A stretch of 64,000 bases of DNA from Chryseobacterium sp. ON_d1 (GTDB lineage: Bacteria; Bacteroidota; Bacteroidia; Flavobacteriales; Weeksellaceae), in the NCBI RefSeq assembly GCF_006829085.1, contig NZ_BJTC01000009.1:186001-250000 (forward strand), written 5' to 3'. A program made the translations under genes and the position numbers. Shown piece by piece: positions 24,282 to 34,033 of this stretch (position 1 is its first letter; every line of letters begins with the position of its first letter). The notes beneath the pieces are model-generated. The model did no database searches, was not told the DNA's origin, and saw only the letters and a list, made by a program, of their open reading frames with translations.

Positions 24282-24386
24282 AAAGTATATTTTTCGTATC
24301 AAATTGACAATTAACAAACTTTAAGATTCTTTTAACCAATTTTAAAGAAAGTTTTTCCGTTCTTTGAAAAAACTAAAATCACTGAT

Positions 24387-24968
24387 ATGAAAGGTATTAC
24401 ATTACTTGCTTTATCAATATTTTCTACAGCGTTTTTATCATTTACTCCTACCAATAAAAAATACATTGTCATAGATGCCGGGCATGGCGGAAATGATTTT
24501 GGGGCAACGTATGGTGAAGTGCTGGAAAAAAATATTTCATTAAGCGTTGCTAAGGAAATCCAGAAGATCAATGAAAACCAGGATAAATATGAGGTTATTC
24601 TAACAAGGGATTCGGACAGCTATCCTACCCTATCTGAAAGAACAGAGCAGATCAATAAGCTGAATCCTGAAATGGTTATTTCCCTCCATGTTAACAACTC
24701 TCCACAAAAAGAAAGATCAGACAACGGATTTGAAGTCTATGTTCAGAATTCTGATGTTTCAAAAGAATTGGCTGGGAAAATTTACAAGAAATTCAACGCC
24801 CGTAAAATTGAAGAGCGCAATCTTCATATACTAAGAGAAACCAAAGCACCTGCTGTATTGGTAGAACTTGGGTTCATCAATAATTCTGATAACAGGAATT
24901 ATATTACCAGTGAAAAAGGGCAGAAAGAAATCGCACAGAAATTCGTTGAAATTATCAACGAGTATTAA
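24387..24968 (+). CDS. N-acetylmuramoyl-L-alanine amidase (Amidase_3)
   Basis: 193 residues with an N-terminal signal or anchor segment (1-20). The Zn-ligand His lies in IVIDAGHGGNDFGA (about 27-40), a Glu follows in LEKNISLSVA, a second His in VISLHVNN, and the catalytic Glu in VLVELGFINN (about 158-167). It cleaves the amide between MurNAc and L-Ala in peptidoglycan, in the periplasm. This is a minimal single-domain form lacking SPOR or AMIN domains. Terminated by a strong hairpin shared with the convergent gene. Confidence 0.92.
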   Translation: MKGITLLALSIFSTAFLSFTPTNKKYIVIDAGHGGNDFGATYGEVLEKNISLSVAKEIQKINENQDKYEVILTRDSDSYPTLSERTEQINKLNPEMVISLHVNNSPQKERSDNGFEVYVQNSDVSKELAGKIYKKFNARKIEERNLHILRETKAPAVLVELGFINNSDNRNYITSEKGQKEIAQKFVEIINEY

Positions 24969-25001
24969 ATAAAAAAAACAATTTCTGATTTACTCAGAAT
25001 A

Positions 25002-25045
25002 AAACCCGGTAAAGGACTTCTGGAACTTTGTTGTTTACCGGGTTT
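25002..25045. terminator. Bidirectional terminator between amidase and aminotransferase IV genes
   Basis: AAACCCGGTAAA (25002-25013) pairs perfectly with TTTACCGGGTTT (25034-25045) over a 20-nt loop. A/T runs flank both sides, fitting a site that serves both convergent genes. Confidence 0.75.
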
Positions 25046-25055
25046 GTCAATTTTT

Positions 25056-25871
25056 TTATTGATTAAAACCGGACTTCCAGCTTGCTACCAATTCTGAGAA
25101 ACGGGCGGTTTCAAAAGTCTTATTTCTTATTTTACCTACAGAAAATATACCTTTCTCTTCAGAAATCATTAAAATTTCCTCGGCCTTCTGCGATTCAAAG
25201 GCAATAATCTCATGTTCCTGGATATCGGCAAGATTATTTTTATGTAAGAAAGTAACAAAATTTTCCATTAAAGGAGAAATGTAAGCACCTTCGGTCTGTC
25301 TTGGTATTTTGATAACATTACCTTCCAAAAAAAGAAGATTTCCTGTAGTGGTACGTGCAATTCTTTTATTCGGATTAAGGAGAATTACATCGTCAAGATC
25401 GTTTTCCTGAGCATAGATCTCCCCGTAGATATTTTCCGGACAGTGAACCCTGATATTGCTCAAAAGGTTGTTATTAACGTTAATTTCTTTGATCATATCC
25501 AGTTCCAGAGGCCTTCGATGAACAGCCAGCACATCCTCCATTTCTGTTACTTCATAAAAATAAGAGACAGAGGATTTTGCCAAAATAATACCATCATTAT
25601 TCCTGAATACCTGAAAATTGACAATTCCGTTTTTCACTCCTTTACCTTCAATAATATCTTTATGAAAAAGTGTCTGAAAAAACTCCAGCGTGTACGTTAA
25701 AGGAATATTCATTCTCATCTTTCTCATGGAAGCCATCAGGAAAAAATAGCATTCTTCGTCCATGATCAAACTACCATTTCTTACAAAGAAAGAAACCTTT
25801 ACTGAGTCACCCCACAGAAATGCTCTGTTCTTTACATTTAACTCGTCTGATGTAAAATATTGATTTTCCAA
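25056..25871 (-). CDS. Aminotransferase class IV (PLP fold type IV)
   Basis: 271 residues. The fold type IV layout is visible: RNGSLIMDEECYFF near the N-terminus, and the cofactor-phosphate segment RTTTGNLLFLEGNVIKIPRQ (about 170-189). It could be a 4-amino-4-deoxychorismate lyase, a D-amino-acid or a branched-chain-type aminotransferase; the short length and weak motifs favour the lyase/DAAT group, but the usual active-site lysine is not clear to me. It is downstream of the START-like gene in the same direction (78-bp gap). Confidence 0.75.
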   Translation of the reverse strand: MENQYFTSDELNVKNRAFLWGDSVKVSFFVRNGSLIMDEECYFFLMASMRKMRMNIPLTYTLEFFQTLFHKDIIEGKGVKNGIVNFQVFRNNDGIILAKSSVSYFYEVTEMEDVLAVHRRPLELDMIKEINVNNNLLSNIRVHCPENIYGEIYAQENDLDDVILLNPNKRIARTTTGNLLFLEGNVIKIPRQTEGAYISPLMENFVTFLHKNNLADIQEHEIIAFESQKAEEILMISEEKGIFSVGKIRNKTFETARFSELVASWKSGFNQ

Positions 25872-25949
25872 TTTTTGATATGATTTATTTACAAAAAAAT
25901 AATGAACGATAAATCGTTCATCAGTTTTATCATTTAATATAGTACAGTA

Positions 25950-26336
25950 TTAAGCTGCACCTAATTTTATTCTGAGGTTTTCAATAAGATTCTCCCAATA
26001 CATTGCGTTTTCATCTTCATCACCATCTTCACAGAAGTCTGTAATATTAAGAGAGAGATCTTCTGTAATATCATCTATAACGATAGTCATTTCAAAGAAG
26101 TTTTTAGTTCCTTCATCTTCTTCCCATCTGAAACGCACGAAACCTTCAGGCTTATATCTGATCAAAGTGGCCTTCTCAGCAGGCCCTCCGCCCCAGCTAA
26201 AAAAGAAATCATCGCCTTTCTCTGTTACCTCATCCGCAAACCATTCAGACAATCCCTCTGCAGTCGCCAGATATTCATATAAAATCTCTGATAAACAGTG
26301 CATTGGAAATTCGTAATGGACTTTATGTTTCGCCAT
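25950..26336 (-). CDS. START-like (SRPBCC) domain protein
   Basis: 128 residues, acidic. The SRPBCC/AHSA1-like layout is seen: an N-terminal strand MAKHKVHYEFPMHC, helix LSEILYEYLATAEGLSEWFA, then strands with FSWGGGPAEKATL and VRFRWEED, and a C-terminal helix (MYWENLIENLRIKLG). Flavobacteria carry this as a conserved single-domain protein of unknown ligand. It is probably cotranscribed with the class IV aminotransferase. Confidence 0.82.
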   Translation of the reverse strand: MAKHKVHYEFPMHCLSEILYEYLATAEGLSEWFADEVTEKGDDFFFSWGGGPAEKATLIRYKPEGFVRFRWEEDEGTKNFFEMTIVIDDITEDLSLNITDFCEDGDEDENAMYWENLIENLRIKLGAA

Positions 26337-26494
26337 ATAATCTTTGTTTTATCGTCCCGCAATATATAAATTAATTTTTTTATTACGCAAAAAAACAAAT
26401 ACTTTTTTAAAGAATCTGTATGATATTTATCACCGGATTCAAATCTTTATCAGACTAAGTTTTAAGGCTTAAAACTGCCATGCTAAACATAAAA

Positions 26495-26518
26495 AAACTC
26501 TCCTTTCTGGAGAGGTTT
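26495..26518 (-). terminator. Terminator of the class III aminotransferase gene
   Basis: Reverse-strand stem GGAGAG/CTCTCC (26498-26503 with 26509-26514), 5-nt loop, then a T tract on that strand (26491-26497 read as T). It lies 6-30 bp past the stop codon. Confidence 0.75.
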
Positions 26519-26523
26519 ATACT

Positions 26524-27705
26524 TTAATTTTCATTCAATATATCCAGGATAATCTGACATCCTTCTCGGATTTCATCCATTGATAAGGTGAGCGGCGGAG
26601 AGATTCTCAGGTATTCATTTCTGTACAGCTGCCAGAAAACAATAAGCCCTCTTTCCATACATTTTTTGGCTACTTCCAGCGTATATTCAGGAGTTCCTAG
26701 ATTTACAGCCAGCATCAATCCTTTACCATTTATATTTTTGATTTTAGGATGAACCAAAAGTTCTCTGAAGAGCTTTTCTTTTTCATCCACCTCATCCATA
26801 AGGCCACTATCCAGAACTTCTTTTAAGGTAGCATAACTTGCTGCCGCAATTAACGGATTTCCTCCAAAAGTAGTGATGTGTCCAAGCTTTGGTGAATGTG
26901 AAAGGGTTTCCATAATTTCTCTGGAACTCATAAAAGCGCCTACAGGAACTCCTCCTCCCATTCCTTTACCCATTACCAGAATATCCGGAACGATTCCAAA
27001 GTGTTCAAAAGAGAATAACTTCCCTGTTCTTCCAAATCCTGGTTGTATTTCATCCAGAATCAGAAGTGCTCCTACTTCTTCACATCTTCTTTTCAATCTG
27101 ATCAGATAGTCTCGGGCAGGAACCAAAAATCCTGCAGCACCCTGAATGGTTTCCAGGATTACACATGCAGTTTTCTCCGTGATTTTATCAAGATCTTCAT
27201 CGTTATTAAATTCGATAAAAGAAACCATCGGCAGTAAGGGACGGAATTCTCTTTTGTGGGTCTCATTTCCTGAAACACTTAAGGCACCATGGGTATTTCC
27301 ATGATAGGAATTTTTAAAGGAAACAATTTCCTCTCTTCCTGTATATCTTTTTGCCAGCTTTAAACTTCCGTCAATAGCTTCTGCGCCGCTGTTTACAAGA
27401 TAGGTAACTTCTAAAGGCTCCGGAGTGGCTTCTGCAAGCAGTCTGCATAGGGCAACAGGTTTTTCCTGCGCGTATTCGCCATATACCATTACGTGAAGAT
27501 ATTTATCTGCCTGTTCTTTGATTGCATTTACGATCTTAGGATGTGAATGCCCCAGCGTATTGGCAGAAACTCCTGCTACAAAGTCAAGGTATTTTTTTCC
27601 GTCTGTACCATAAATATAGCTTCCTTCTGCTTTTTCAACTTCAAAACCTGCCGCAAATTTTGTGGTTTGAGCCTGATATATAAAAAAATCTTTATGCATT
27701 TCCAT
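26524..27705 (-). CDS. Class III pyridoxal-phosphate aminotransferase
   Basis: 393 residues from the ATG at 27705. The open frame extends to a TTG at 27726, but that codon sits in a TAGCTTTG -7 box, so it cannot be translated; GGAG precedes the chosen ATG. Motifs: NSGAEAIDGSLKLAKRYTGR (PLP site, about 103-122), ILDEIQPGFGRTGK (Asp for the pyridine N), and the catalytic Lys in LVMGKGMGGG (about 245). It resembles acetylornithine/ornithine/4-aminobutyrate aminotransferases; the exact substrate is unclear, and no arg genes adjoin it. Confidence 0.9.
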   Translation of the reverse strand: MEMHKDFFIYQAQTTKFAAGFEVEKAEGSYIYGTDGKKYLDFVAGVSANTLGHSHPKIVNAIKEQADKYLHVMVYGEYAQEKPVALCRLLAEATPEPLEVTYLVNSGAEAIDGSLKLAKRYTGREEIVSFKNSYHGNTHGALSVSGNETHKREFRPLLPMVSFIEFNNDEDLDKITEKTACVILETIQGAAGFLVPARDYLIRLKRRCEEVGALLILDEIQPGFGRTGKLFSFEHFGIVPDILVMGKGMGGGVPVGAFMSSREIMETLSHSPKLGHITTFGGNPLIAAASYATLKEVLDSGLMDEVDEKEKLFRELLVHPKIKNINGKGLMLAVNLGTPEYTLEVAKKCMERGLIVFWQLYRNEYLRISPPLTLSMDEIREGCQIILDILNEN

Positions 27706-27770
27706 TGTCTCCAAAAATTTCAGCAAAGCTATAAAAGATTCATTAAAGGTTAAAATTAATCCATAAAAAA

Positions 27771-27790
27771 GACCAGCGAATACTGGTCAT
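27771..27790 (-). terminator. Terminator of the Fur-OstA unit
   Basis: Reverse-strand stem GACCAG/CTGGTC (27771-27776 with 27783-27788) and a T tract on that strand (27765-27770). It lies right after the OstA stop and before the next promoter. Confidence 0.75.
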
Positions 27791-27794
27791 TTTA

Positions 27795-29534
27795 TTATTT
27801 TCTTGTTCGTTTAGGCTTTTTAGCTTCTTCTTTTGCTCTTTCATCATCAATGGCTTTCTGGGCTTTATCGAAGAGCTCATTATCAGCTGTATATTGTATT
27901 TCTTCGTTGTTGGGACTATCTACGAGGATATCCCGCCATTTTCTGATCCTGTCTTTCGTATTCCAGTTAAAATCCGGGAATTTCCTTTTTGAAGGTTCTA
28001 TCATACTCATGGGATAGGTATCTGAAGCCGCTCCGATACTGCATGAAATAATCTGTAATGCCCTTTCTTCAAACAATGCTCCGATAATTCCGCAGGTGGA
28101 AAGCGTAATCCCTATTCTTTCCGGCTTTTTGGTTTCCTGATCAGTATCATCCACATAGACAATAGATTGGGCGTTTCCTACTACTCTTGCTTCTTTAATG
28201 GCATTCTTTTCATAGTATACCGTCATGAATTTTCCTTTGACCTGATTGAACTCATCTTTAAGATTCAGAGAGTCTACTTTACTAATAGCAAAGGCATTTC
28301 CGATTACTTTTAAAGAATCAATATCTTCTGTCTGGGTATTGAAGTAAGCTTCCACTTTATCTCCCGTTACCTGTTTTTCACCACTCCAAAGAATAGGGTT
28401 GGTATACATGTGCATAATTCCGTCCGTTTCATTGAAAGCAATAGAATCTGCTCTTCCCTGTGCATTGGATTTATAAATACGGGCTTTTTTAAAGGCTCTC
28501 AGGTAGCTTTTCTTCACTTTGACATCCAGGGAATCCGGTCTTTGGTAAGAGATGATTTTTTCAGCTGCAAAATAAATAGAGTCTTTCTCCATTACTTTTA
28601 CAGCATAAGGACTTTTCGTCATCATGGCAGAGTCTTTCTTCTCGAAAATTTCTCCGTAACCTCCTTTTATATATCTCCTTTCCTTAGGATCATCAAGGGT
28701 TACATTTCCTGTTGCTTTACCGAATCCTGAAATCTGATTATAATACATATCATCCCCGGTAAGGATTTTCTCATTATAAAAGATCCTGGAGTTTTTGTTT
28801 AAATAAGCCTCCTTGGTATCCATTTTATAAGTCCCCTTTTCAGTATAGATTCTGTTTCTTGGATTGGTTTTGCTGGTAATAGTTGTAGGACCTATAAAAT
28901 CAGCAATTTTCGTATTTTGATTCTGCTTAATATTAGGCCCTTCTATTGTATACTGAGGGGTTTCAATTTTTACATTTCCGGTAAGGTCTACGACTCTTGT
29001 ATTAAGGAAATAAGTTCCTACCTTGGCATAGGTTACATTCTGGCCGTCAGAAATCGTTCCTCCTGTATTGAAATAAGCCTGATTGGCTAATCTGTCATAA
29101 TACAGAATGTCTGTTTTTATGGTTTGTTTGGGATCGGTAAGAACTACATTTTTCCTGGCAACACCTTTTTGGGTATTGGCATCATATTCCATTTCTCCTG
29201 CAGTAATTACAGAACCGTCTGTGTTTTGAAGTCTTGTATTGCCTATTGCTTTTACAAAATTTTCCTCATTATACAGAACAACTTCATCTGCTGTAAGAAT
29301 GGAGCCCTGGTGTTCAATCTGAACATTTCCGGTAAAATATTGATTCCCATCGTATTTTTCAGGGTTTTTCTTGATCTCGTCCGCATGGATGATCTTTACT
29401 TTATCTTCAGGTCTCACCTGTTTAGGCTGAGTGGGTGAAGGAGCCTGCAAATAAGGATCTCGCTTCACAGGGGTTTTATCCTGCGCAAAGCTTAGCGTAG
29501 AAATAAAGAGTAACAGAAAAAAAGCTATTCTCAT
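27795..29534 (-). CDS. OstA-like protein (LptA/LptD-N domain)
   Basis: 579 residues. Signal peptide 1-17 (ending SFAQ), then repeated beta-jellyroll units of the OstA/LptA type (for example GNQYFTGNVQIEHQGSILTA, ADEVVLYNEENFVKAIGNTR and GDDMYYNQISGFGKATGNVT). The C-terminal tail is Lys/Glu-rich. OstA-like proteins of Bacteroidota probably take part in carrying LPS across the periplasm, replacing LptA. The start is 3 bp after the Fur-family stop, so the two are cotranscribed. Confidence 0.9.
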   Translation of the reverse strand: MRIAFFLLLFISTLSFAQDKTPVKRDPYLQAPSPTQPKQVRPEDKVKIIHADEIKKNPEKYDGNQYFTGNVQIEHQGSILTADEVVLYNEENFVKAIGNTRLQNTDGSVITAGEMEYDANTQKGVARKNVVLTDPKQTIKTDILYYDRLANQAYFNTGGTISDGQNVTYAKVGTYFLNTRVVDLTGNVKIETPQYTIEGPNIKQNQNTKIADFIGPTTITSKTNPRNRIYTEKGTYKMDTKEAYLNKNSRIFYNEKILTGDDMYYNQISGFGKATGNVTLDDPKERRYIKGGYGEIFEKKDSAMMTKSPYAVKVMEKDSIYFAAEKIISYQRPDSLDVKVKKSYLRAFKKARIYKSNAQGRADSIAFNETDGIMHMYTNPILWSGEKQVTGDKVEAYFNTQTEDIDSLKVIGNAFAISKVDSLNLKDEFNQVKGKFMTVYYEKNAIKEARVVGNAQSIVYVDDTDQETKKPERIGITLSTCGIIGALFEERALQIISCSIGAASDTYPMSMIEPSKRKFPDFNWNTKDRIRKWRDILVDSPNNEEIQYTADNELFDKAQKAIDDERAKEEAKKPKRTRK

Positions 29535-29537
29535 TAA

Positions 29538-30011
29538 TTAGTCATTCTTAGTGCCATAGAAATACAGCGAATGAGAATCAATTTTTACGCCAAATGCTTC
29601 TTCAATGGCTTCTTTGATTCCTTGAATTCTTGGGTCACAGAATTCAATAATTTCTTCAATTTCTTTATCAGAATCTTTTTTGTAGATCACCAGGTGGTCA
29701 TGCTGTTTATCAAAATAAGATTTTTCATAAGATGAAGAGGTCAATGTCTTTTCTCCAAACTGATGCTTACGGATCAATCCTGCATCAAGGAAAATTTCAA
29801 TAGTGTTGTAAATCGTTGCTTTGGAAACATGATATTTTTTCTGCATCATCAGAAGATACAGATCATCAACGTTGAAGTGATGATCCATATTATAAATCTC
29901 TTCCAATATCGTATATCTTTCAGGAGTGTTTCTAAACCCTTTTTCTAATAAGTAGTTTCTCAACACATCCTTGATCAAAGCTATATTTTTTTCTTTTTGT
30001 ACTGTATCCAT
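29538..30011 (-). CDS. Fur family transcriptional regulator
   Basis: 157 residues. The winged helix is seen at RNTPERYTILEEIYNMDHHF and KYHVSKATIYNTIEIFLDAG (about 22-75); the metal-site region carries DKQHDHLVIYK (about 104-114). The CxxC pairs of canonical Fur/Zur are absent, which is common in Bacteroidota Fur homologues. Metal and target are not evident; candidates are iron, zinc or peroxide sensing. It is first gene of a unit with the OstA-like gene. Confidence 0.9.
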   Translation of the reverse strand: MDTVQKEKNIALIKDVLRNYLLEKGFRNTPERYTILEEIYNMDHHFNVDDLYLLMMQKKYHVSKATIYNTIEIFLDAGLIRKHQFGEKTLTSSSYEKSYFDKQHDHLVIYKKDSDKEIEEIIEFCDPRIQGIKEAIEEAFGVKIDSHSLYFYGTKND

Positions 30012-30076
30012 TAAAAAAATTATCTACAAATTTATTGAATTTTATTTAAATAGATATTATGGTAAATACTAAAGGA

Positions 30077-32071
30077 TTAAGAGTTGTGACGGAAATAGCC
30101 GGACTGCTCGATCTTATTATCATAAACTGTCAATTCTGTAATCGGTGCAGATTCTACCTCAACATTATGAGAAGATACTCCCCAAGCCTTAAAGTCATCA
30201 CTTCCGATATACTTCACAAAGTTGTAAATGTTAAGAACAATCTTCTGTTTAACAGTTAAAAGAATATCGTTGATATAGGTGTTATCTATGATTACATATT
30301 TAAGATCCGGCGGTATATCATGGGCTCTTAAAGAAGGATGACTGCTTCTGGAAGGAATGGTTCCGTCTGCCATTAAATCCTTCAATACCATATTGAAATA
30401 ATCGTTGATTCTACGGTCTACTTTAAACCCTAAGAGGAAATTGATTTTATATACTGTTCCCGGAAGAATTTCGTCTACGGTATATCTGAACGTGTATGGA
30501 TCTTCCTGGTTTACGATGCTCAGGATGAAATAATGGTCAGCTCTTTTTGGCTGTTTTTTGATGATGGAATAAATAATCTTTGATTCCACTTCATCGTTTC
30601 TTTTTGCTCTGCTCAGATAAGCCAGGTTTGTGGCATATTTCGGAATGGTTTCATCCAGTTTCATGTCTTTAAGAATAGACACATATTTTTCTATTTTGAC
30701 AAACTGGATAAATCTTGTTTTTATTAATCTTCCGTTATACCATGCATACATAGAAACTCCGATAGAACCCGCCAATACAACGGTAATCCATCCTCCCTCC
30801 ATGAATTTGATGATGTTCGCACTGAAGAATCCTAATTCGATAGCCATATAGACTAATGCGAAAAACAAAATCAAAACTTTGCTTACTCTATGTTTCAGCA
30901 GCCAGAATACCAACAGCACTGTTGTCATCAGCATGGTTACGGTAATGGAAAGACCGTAAGCGGCTTCCATTTTCCCAGATTCTTTGAAATGCAGAACGAC
31001 AATGATACACAGGATAAGAAGTCCCCAGTTGATTCTTGGGATATACATTTGTCCTTTAACCCCTGAAGGATAATCAATTTTCTGATTCGGCCATAAGTTA
31101 AGGGACATTGCTTCTGAGAATATGGTAAAAGAACCTGTAATCAATGCCTGGCTGGCAATAATAGCAGCGGCTGTGGCTAAAATTACTCCCGGGATGATCA
31201 TCCATTCTTCCATAATTCCGAAGAACGGATTAACAACAGAGAATCCGGGTTTGTTATAATTAGTCAAAAGCCATGCTCCCTGTCCAAGATAATTTAGAAT
31301 AAGCATGATCTTAACAAATGCCCAGCTTACTCTGATATTTTTAGCCCCACAGTGACCCAAATCTGAATACAGTGCTTCTGCTCCGGTTGTACAAAGGAAA
31401 ACAGCCCCTAAGATAACAATTGCACTTGGTGAGTTGACAATCAGTTTATATGCGTAATAAGGATTGAATGATCTTAAAATCTCAAAATTCTCGCTTAAAT
31501 GCATTACTCCAAGACCTCCCAATACTAAGAACCAAACTACCATTACAGGACCGAAAAACTTTCCGATAAAGCTGGTTCCAAACTGCTGTACCACAAAAAT
31601 AGCAATCAGAATTCCGATGGTAATAGGAACCACCGGTGTATGTGGGTTATAAATTTCAAGACCTTCAATAGCTGACATTACCGTCAGTGATGGAGTAATT
31701 ACACCGTCTGCAATAAGGGCTGCAGCCCCAATAATCGCAATGAGATACAGCCATCCTTTCTTAAGGTTTCTTACCAGTGAAAACAGGGCAAGAATACCTC
31801 CTTCACCTTTGTTATCTGCCCTCAGAGCAATAATCACGTATTTTATTGTGGTCTGCAAAGTAAGGGTCCAGATAATACAGGAGAGAGCTCCTTCTATGTA
31901 TTCATTGAAAGGCATATTGCTCCCCTGAGATCTCGCATTCACAATTGCTTTCATTACGTAAAGCGGAGAGGTACCAATATCTCCAAAAACAATTCCTAGA
32001 GACACTAAAACTCCTATAAAAGAAAGTTTCTTTAGATCGAAGTGGTAACCATCTTCTGTAACTTCTGCCAT
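30077..32071 (-). CDS. kup: KUP/HAK/KT-type potassium transporter
   Basis: 664 residues. The N-terminal KUP signature LGIVFGDIGTSPLYVMKAIV (about 20-39) is followed by about 12 membrane segments and a soluble C-terminal domain of some 200 residues. It takes up K+ with H+ across the inner membrane. LRADNKGEGGILALFSL (about 83-99) is the family's second signature. A TAAATTTG -7 box lies about 29 nt upstream of the ATG. It ends 66 bp before the Fur start and is probably a separate transcript. Confidence 0.94.
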   Translation of the reverse strand: MAEVTEDGYHFDLKKLSFIGVLVSLGIVFGDIGTSPLYVMKAIVNARSQGSNMPFNEYIEGALSCIIWTLTLQTTIKYVIIALRADNKGEGGILALFSLVRNLKKGWLYLIAIIGAAALIADGVITPSLTVMSAIEGLEIYNPHTPVVPITIGILIAIFVVQQFGTSFIGKFFGPVMVVWFLVLGGLGVMHLSENFEILRSFNPYYAYKLIVNSPSAIVILGAVFLCTTGAEALYSDLGHCGAKNIRVSWAFVKIMLILNYLGQGAWLLTNYNKPGFSVVNPFFGIMEEWMIIPGVILATAAAIIASQALITGSFTIFSEAMSLNLWPNQKIDYPSGVKGQMYIPRINWGLLILCIIVVLHFKESGKMEAAYGLSITVTMLMTTVLLVFWLLKHRVSKVLILFFALVYMAIELGFFSANIIKFMEGGWITVVLAGSIGVSMYAWYNGRLIKTRFIQFVKIEKYVSILKDMKLDETIPKYATNLAYLSRAKRNDEVESKIIYSIIKKQPKRADHYFILSIVNQEDPYTFRYTVDEILPGTVYKINFLLGFKVDRRINDYFNMVLKDLMADGTIPSRSSHPSLRAHDIPPDLKYVIIDNTYINDILLTVKQKIVLNIYNFVKYIGSDDFKAWGVSSHNVEVESAPITELTVYDNKIEQSGYFRHNS

Positions 32072-32157
32072 ATCAGCTTAATTTATTTTAAAGGCGCAAA
32101 TTTATACTAATTTTATGACGTCAAGAATTTTTCTTCATGAATATAATAAATGAAAAA

Positions 32158-32180
32158 ACTTCCTTTCGGAAGTTTTTTTC
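32158..32180 (-). terminator. Terminator of the pyruvate dehydrogenase E1 beta gene
   Basis: Reverse-strand stem ACTTCC/GGAAGT (32158-32163 with 32168-32173) inside an A-run/T-run pair, 4-nt loop, six T on the reverse strand. It lies just past the stop codon. Confidence 0.85.
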
Positions 32181-32185
32181 TATAA

Positions 32186-33166
32186 CTATTTTACGTACAT
32201 CGCTTTTTTGATTTCCTCTTTTACTTTTTCAAGTTTAGGGAACCATTCTGCAAACAATGCTGCAGAGTAAGGTGCAGGTGCATCAGGAGTAGTAATTCTC
32301 TTGATAGGAGCATCTAAATAATCAAATGCTTTTTGCTGTACCATATAAGTAATTTCTGAAGATACAGAACCAAACGGCCACGCTTCTTCCAAAATAACCA
32401 GTCTGTTTGTTTTCTTCACAGATTCCAAAATAGTATCGAAATCTAAAGGACGAACTGTTCTAAGGTCAATAACCTCTACAGAAATTCCTTCTTTTTCCAT
32501 ATCTTCAGCAGCCTGGATAGCCAACTTCATGATTTTACCGAAAGAAACCAGAGTTACATCCTTACCTTCTCTCTTGATATCTGCTTTTCCTATTGGCAGA
32601 TAGTATTCCTCTTCAGGAATTTCCATTTTATCACCATACATCTGCTCAGATTCCATGAAGATCACCGGATCATTATCCTGAATCGCGGTTTTCAGCAATC
32701 CTTTTGCATCATAAGGGTTTGAAGGTACTACTACTTTCAGTCCCGGGCAGTTAGCATACCAGCTTTCAAAAGCCTGGGAATGGGTAGCTCCCAATTGTCC
32801 TGCAGAAGCAGTAGGGCCGCGGAAAACGATTGGACAGTTCCACTGTCCACCACTCATTTGGCGGATTTTTGCAGCGTTATTGATAATCTGATCAATTCCT
32901 ACCAAGGAGAAATTGAATGTCATAAATTCTACGATAGGTCTGTTACCGTTCATTGCAGCTCCTACAGAGATCCCTGCAAATCCAAGCTCTGCAATTGGTG
33001 TATCAATTACTCTTTTCGGACCAAATTCATCCAGCATTCCTTTTGAAGCTTTATATGCACCATTATATTCTGCAACTTCCTCTCCCATCAGGTAGATGGA
33101 TTCGTCTTTACGCATTTCCTCGCTCATTGCCTGCGCAATTACCTCACGAAAAGTATATTCTGCCAT
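32186..33166 (-). CDS. pdhB: Pyruvate dehydrogenase complex E1 component, beta subunit
   Basis: 326 residues. The thiamine-diphosphate-dependent transketolase fold is seen: MGEEVAEYNGAYKASKGMLD (about 26-45), the pyrimidine-domain segment, and VEVIDLRTVRPLDFDTI (about 230-246) with the C-terminal transketolase domain. It forms alpha2beta2 with E1 alpha, which is not in this window, and decarboxylates pyruvate for transfer to E2. A TATTTTTG -7 box lies 23 nt upstream. It is full length and monocistronic by its own promoter and terminator. Confidence 0.93.
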   Translation of the reverse strand: MAEYTFREVIAQAMSEEMRKDESIYLMGEEVAEYNGAYKASKGMLDEFGPKRVIDTPIAELGFAGISVGAAMNGNRPIVEFMTFNFSLVGIDQIINNAAKIRQMSGGQWNCPIVFRGPTASAGQLGATHSQAFESWYANCPGLKVVVPSNPYDAKGLLKTAIQDNDPVIFMESEQMYGDKMEIPEEEYYLPIGKADIKREGKDVTLVSFGKIMKLAIQAAEDMEKEGISVEVIDLRTVRPLDFDTILESVKKTNRLVILEEAWPFGSVSSEITYMVQQKAFDYLDAPIKRITTPDAPAPYSAALFAEWFPKLEKVKEEIKKAMYVK

Positions 33167-33350
33167 ATTTTCTTGAAAAATTTAGACTACAAAAATAGTG
33201 TTTTTTTATGATACACATCATAAAAAGCCATCTCATTTCAATGAGAAGTTATAATATTAACTGTATTTAAAATGAATTTTCCTTCTTTCTACTTAGAACT
33301 TATGGTTTTTCCAGGTTCCGAAAATTTTACACAACATTTTCATTCACAAA

Positions 33351-33382
33351 AAAACGGCATTTCATTGCTGAAATGCCGTTTT
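33351..33382 (-). terminator. Terminator of the DUF2147 gene
   Basis: Perfect 14-bp stem AAAACGGCATTTCA/TGAAATGCCGTTTT (33351-33364 with 33369-33382), 4-nt loop, flanked by a T run on the reverse strand. Confidence 0.9.
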
Positions 33383-33402
33383 AAATTTTATATAAACCTG
33401 AA

Positions 33403-33822
33403 TTAATTAGATTTCTCCCAAACCTGAGTTCTTCCTAATAAAGATAATCCTAAGTAACCTCTTACATTCAGTTTATCTCCGCTTCTTGTAATGGTACATT
33501 TGTACGTTTTTCCTGTTTTAGGATCAGTAATGGTTCCTCCGGTAAACTCATCACCATCCTTTTTCAATCCTCTGATAATTTCAAGACCCAAAATCGGTTT
33601 TCCTTTTCTGTCATCCTTACAAGAAGTACAGTTAGGTTCAGCCGGTTTGATCAATAGCTGGGAAACTTTTCCATAATATTTTCCGTCTGATTTCTTGAAT
33701 ATCTCTACAATAGATTTTGCCTGTTTTGTTTCATCATCTATTGTTTTCCACTTTCCTTCTATCTGCGCAAACGTTAGCATACTAAATAAAGAAAGCGCGA
33801 ATGTTAACAATATTTTTTTCAT
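33403..33822 (-). CDS. DUF2147 domain protein, exported
   Basis: 139 residues. Signal peptide 1-19 (ending TFAQ), then the DUF2147 domain: IEGKWKTIDDETKQAKSIVE at its start, the C(T)SC pair in NCTSCKDDRKGKPILG, and TGGTITDPKTGKTYKC. The C-terminus LLGRTQVWEK matches the family end. Periplasmic or secreted small lipocalin-like barrel of unknown function. Monocistronic, with a strong terminator. Confidence 0.88.
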   Translation of the reverse strand: MKKILLTFALSLFSMLTFAQIEGKWKTIDDETKQAKSIVEIFKKSDGKYYGKVSQLLIKPAEPNCTSCKDDRKGKPILGLEIIRGLKKDGDEFTGGTITDPKTGKTYKCTITRSGDKLNVRGYLGLSLLGRTQVWEKSN

Positions 33823-34033
33823 ATTTCTTATAGTTTTAATTGATACAATATTCTTGTCTACGTATTTTATAAAAGTATAAATTAATTTTCAACAAACAAA
33901 AACTTTTATTATACAAAGCATAAAGAGGATAAAAAAGTAAAATCGTTAAAAGGTAAAAAAGCTAAATTTCAATCAGCCCGTTATGTTTTTGCAATTATAC
34001 GTTTTTGCTGTTTTACCTTTTCACCATTTCACT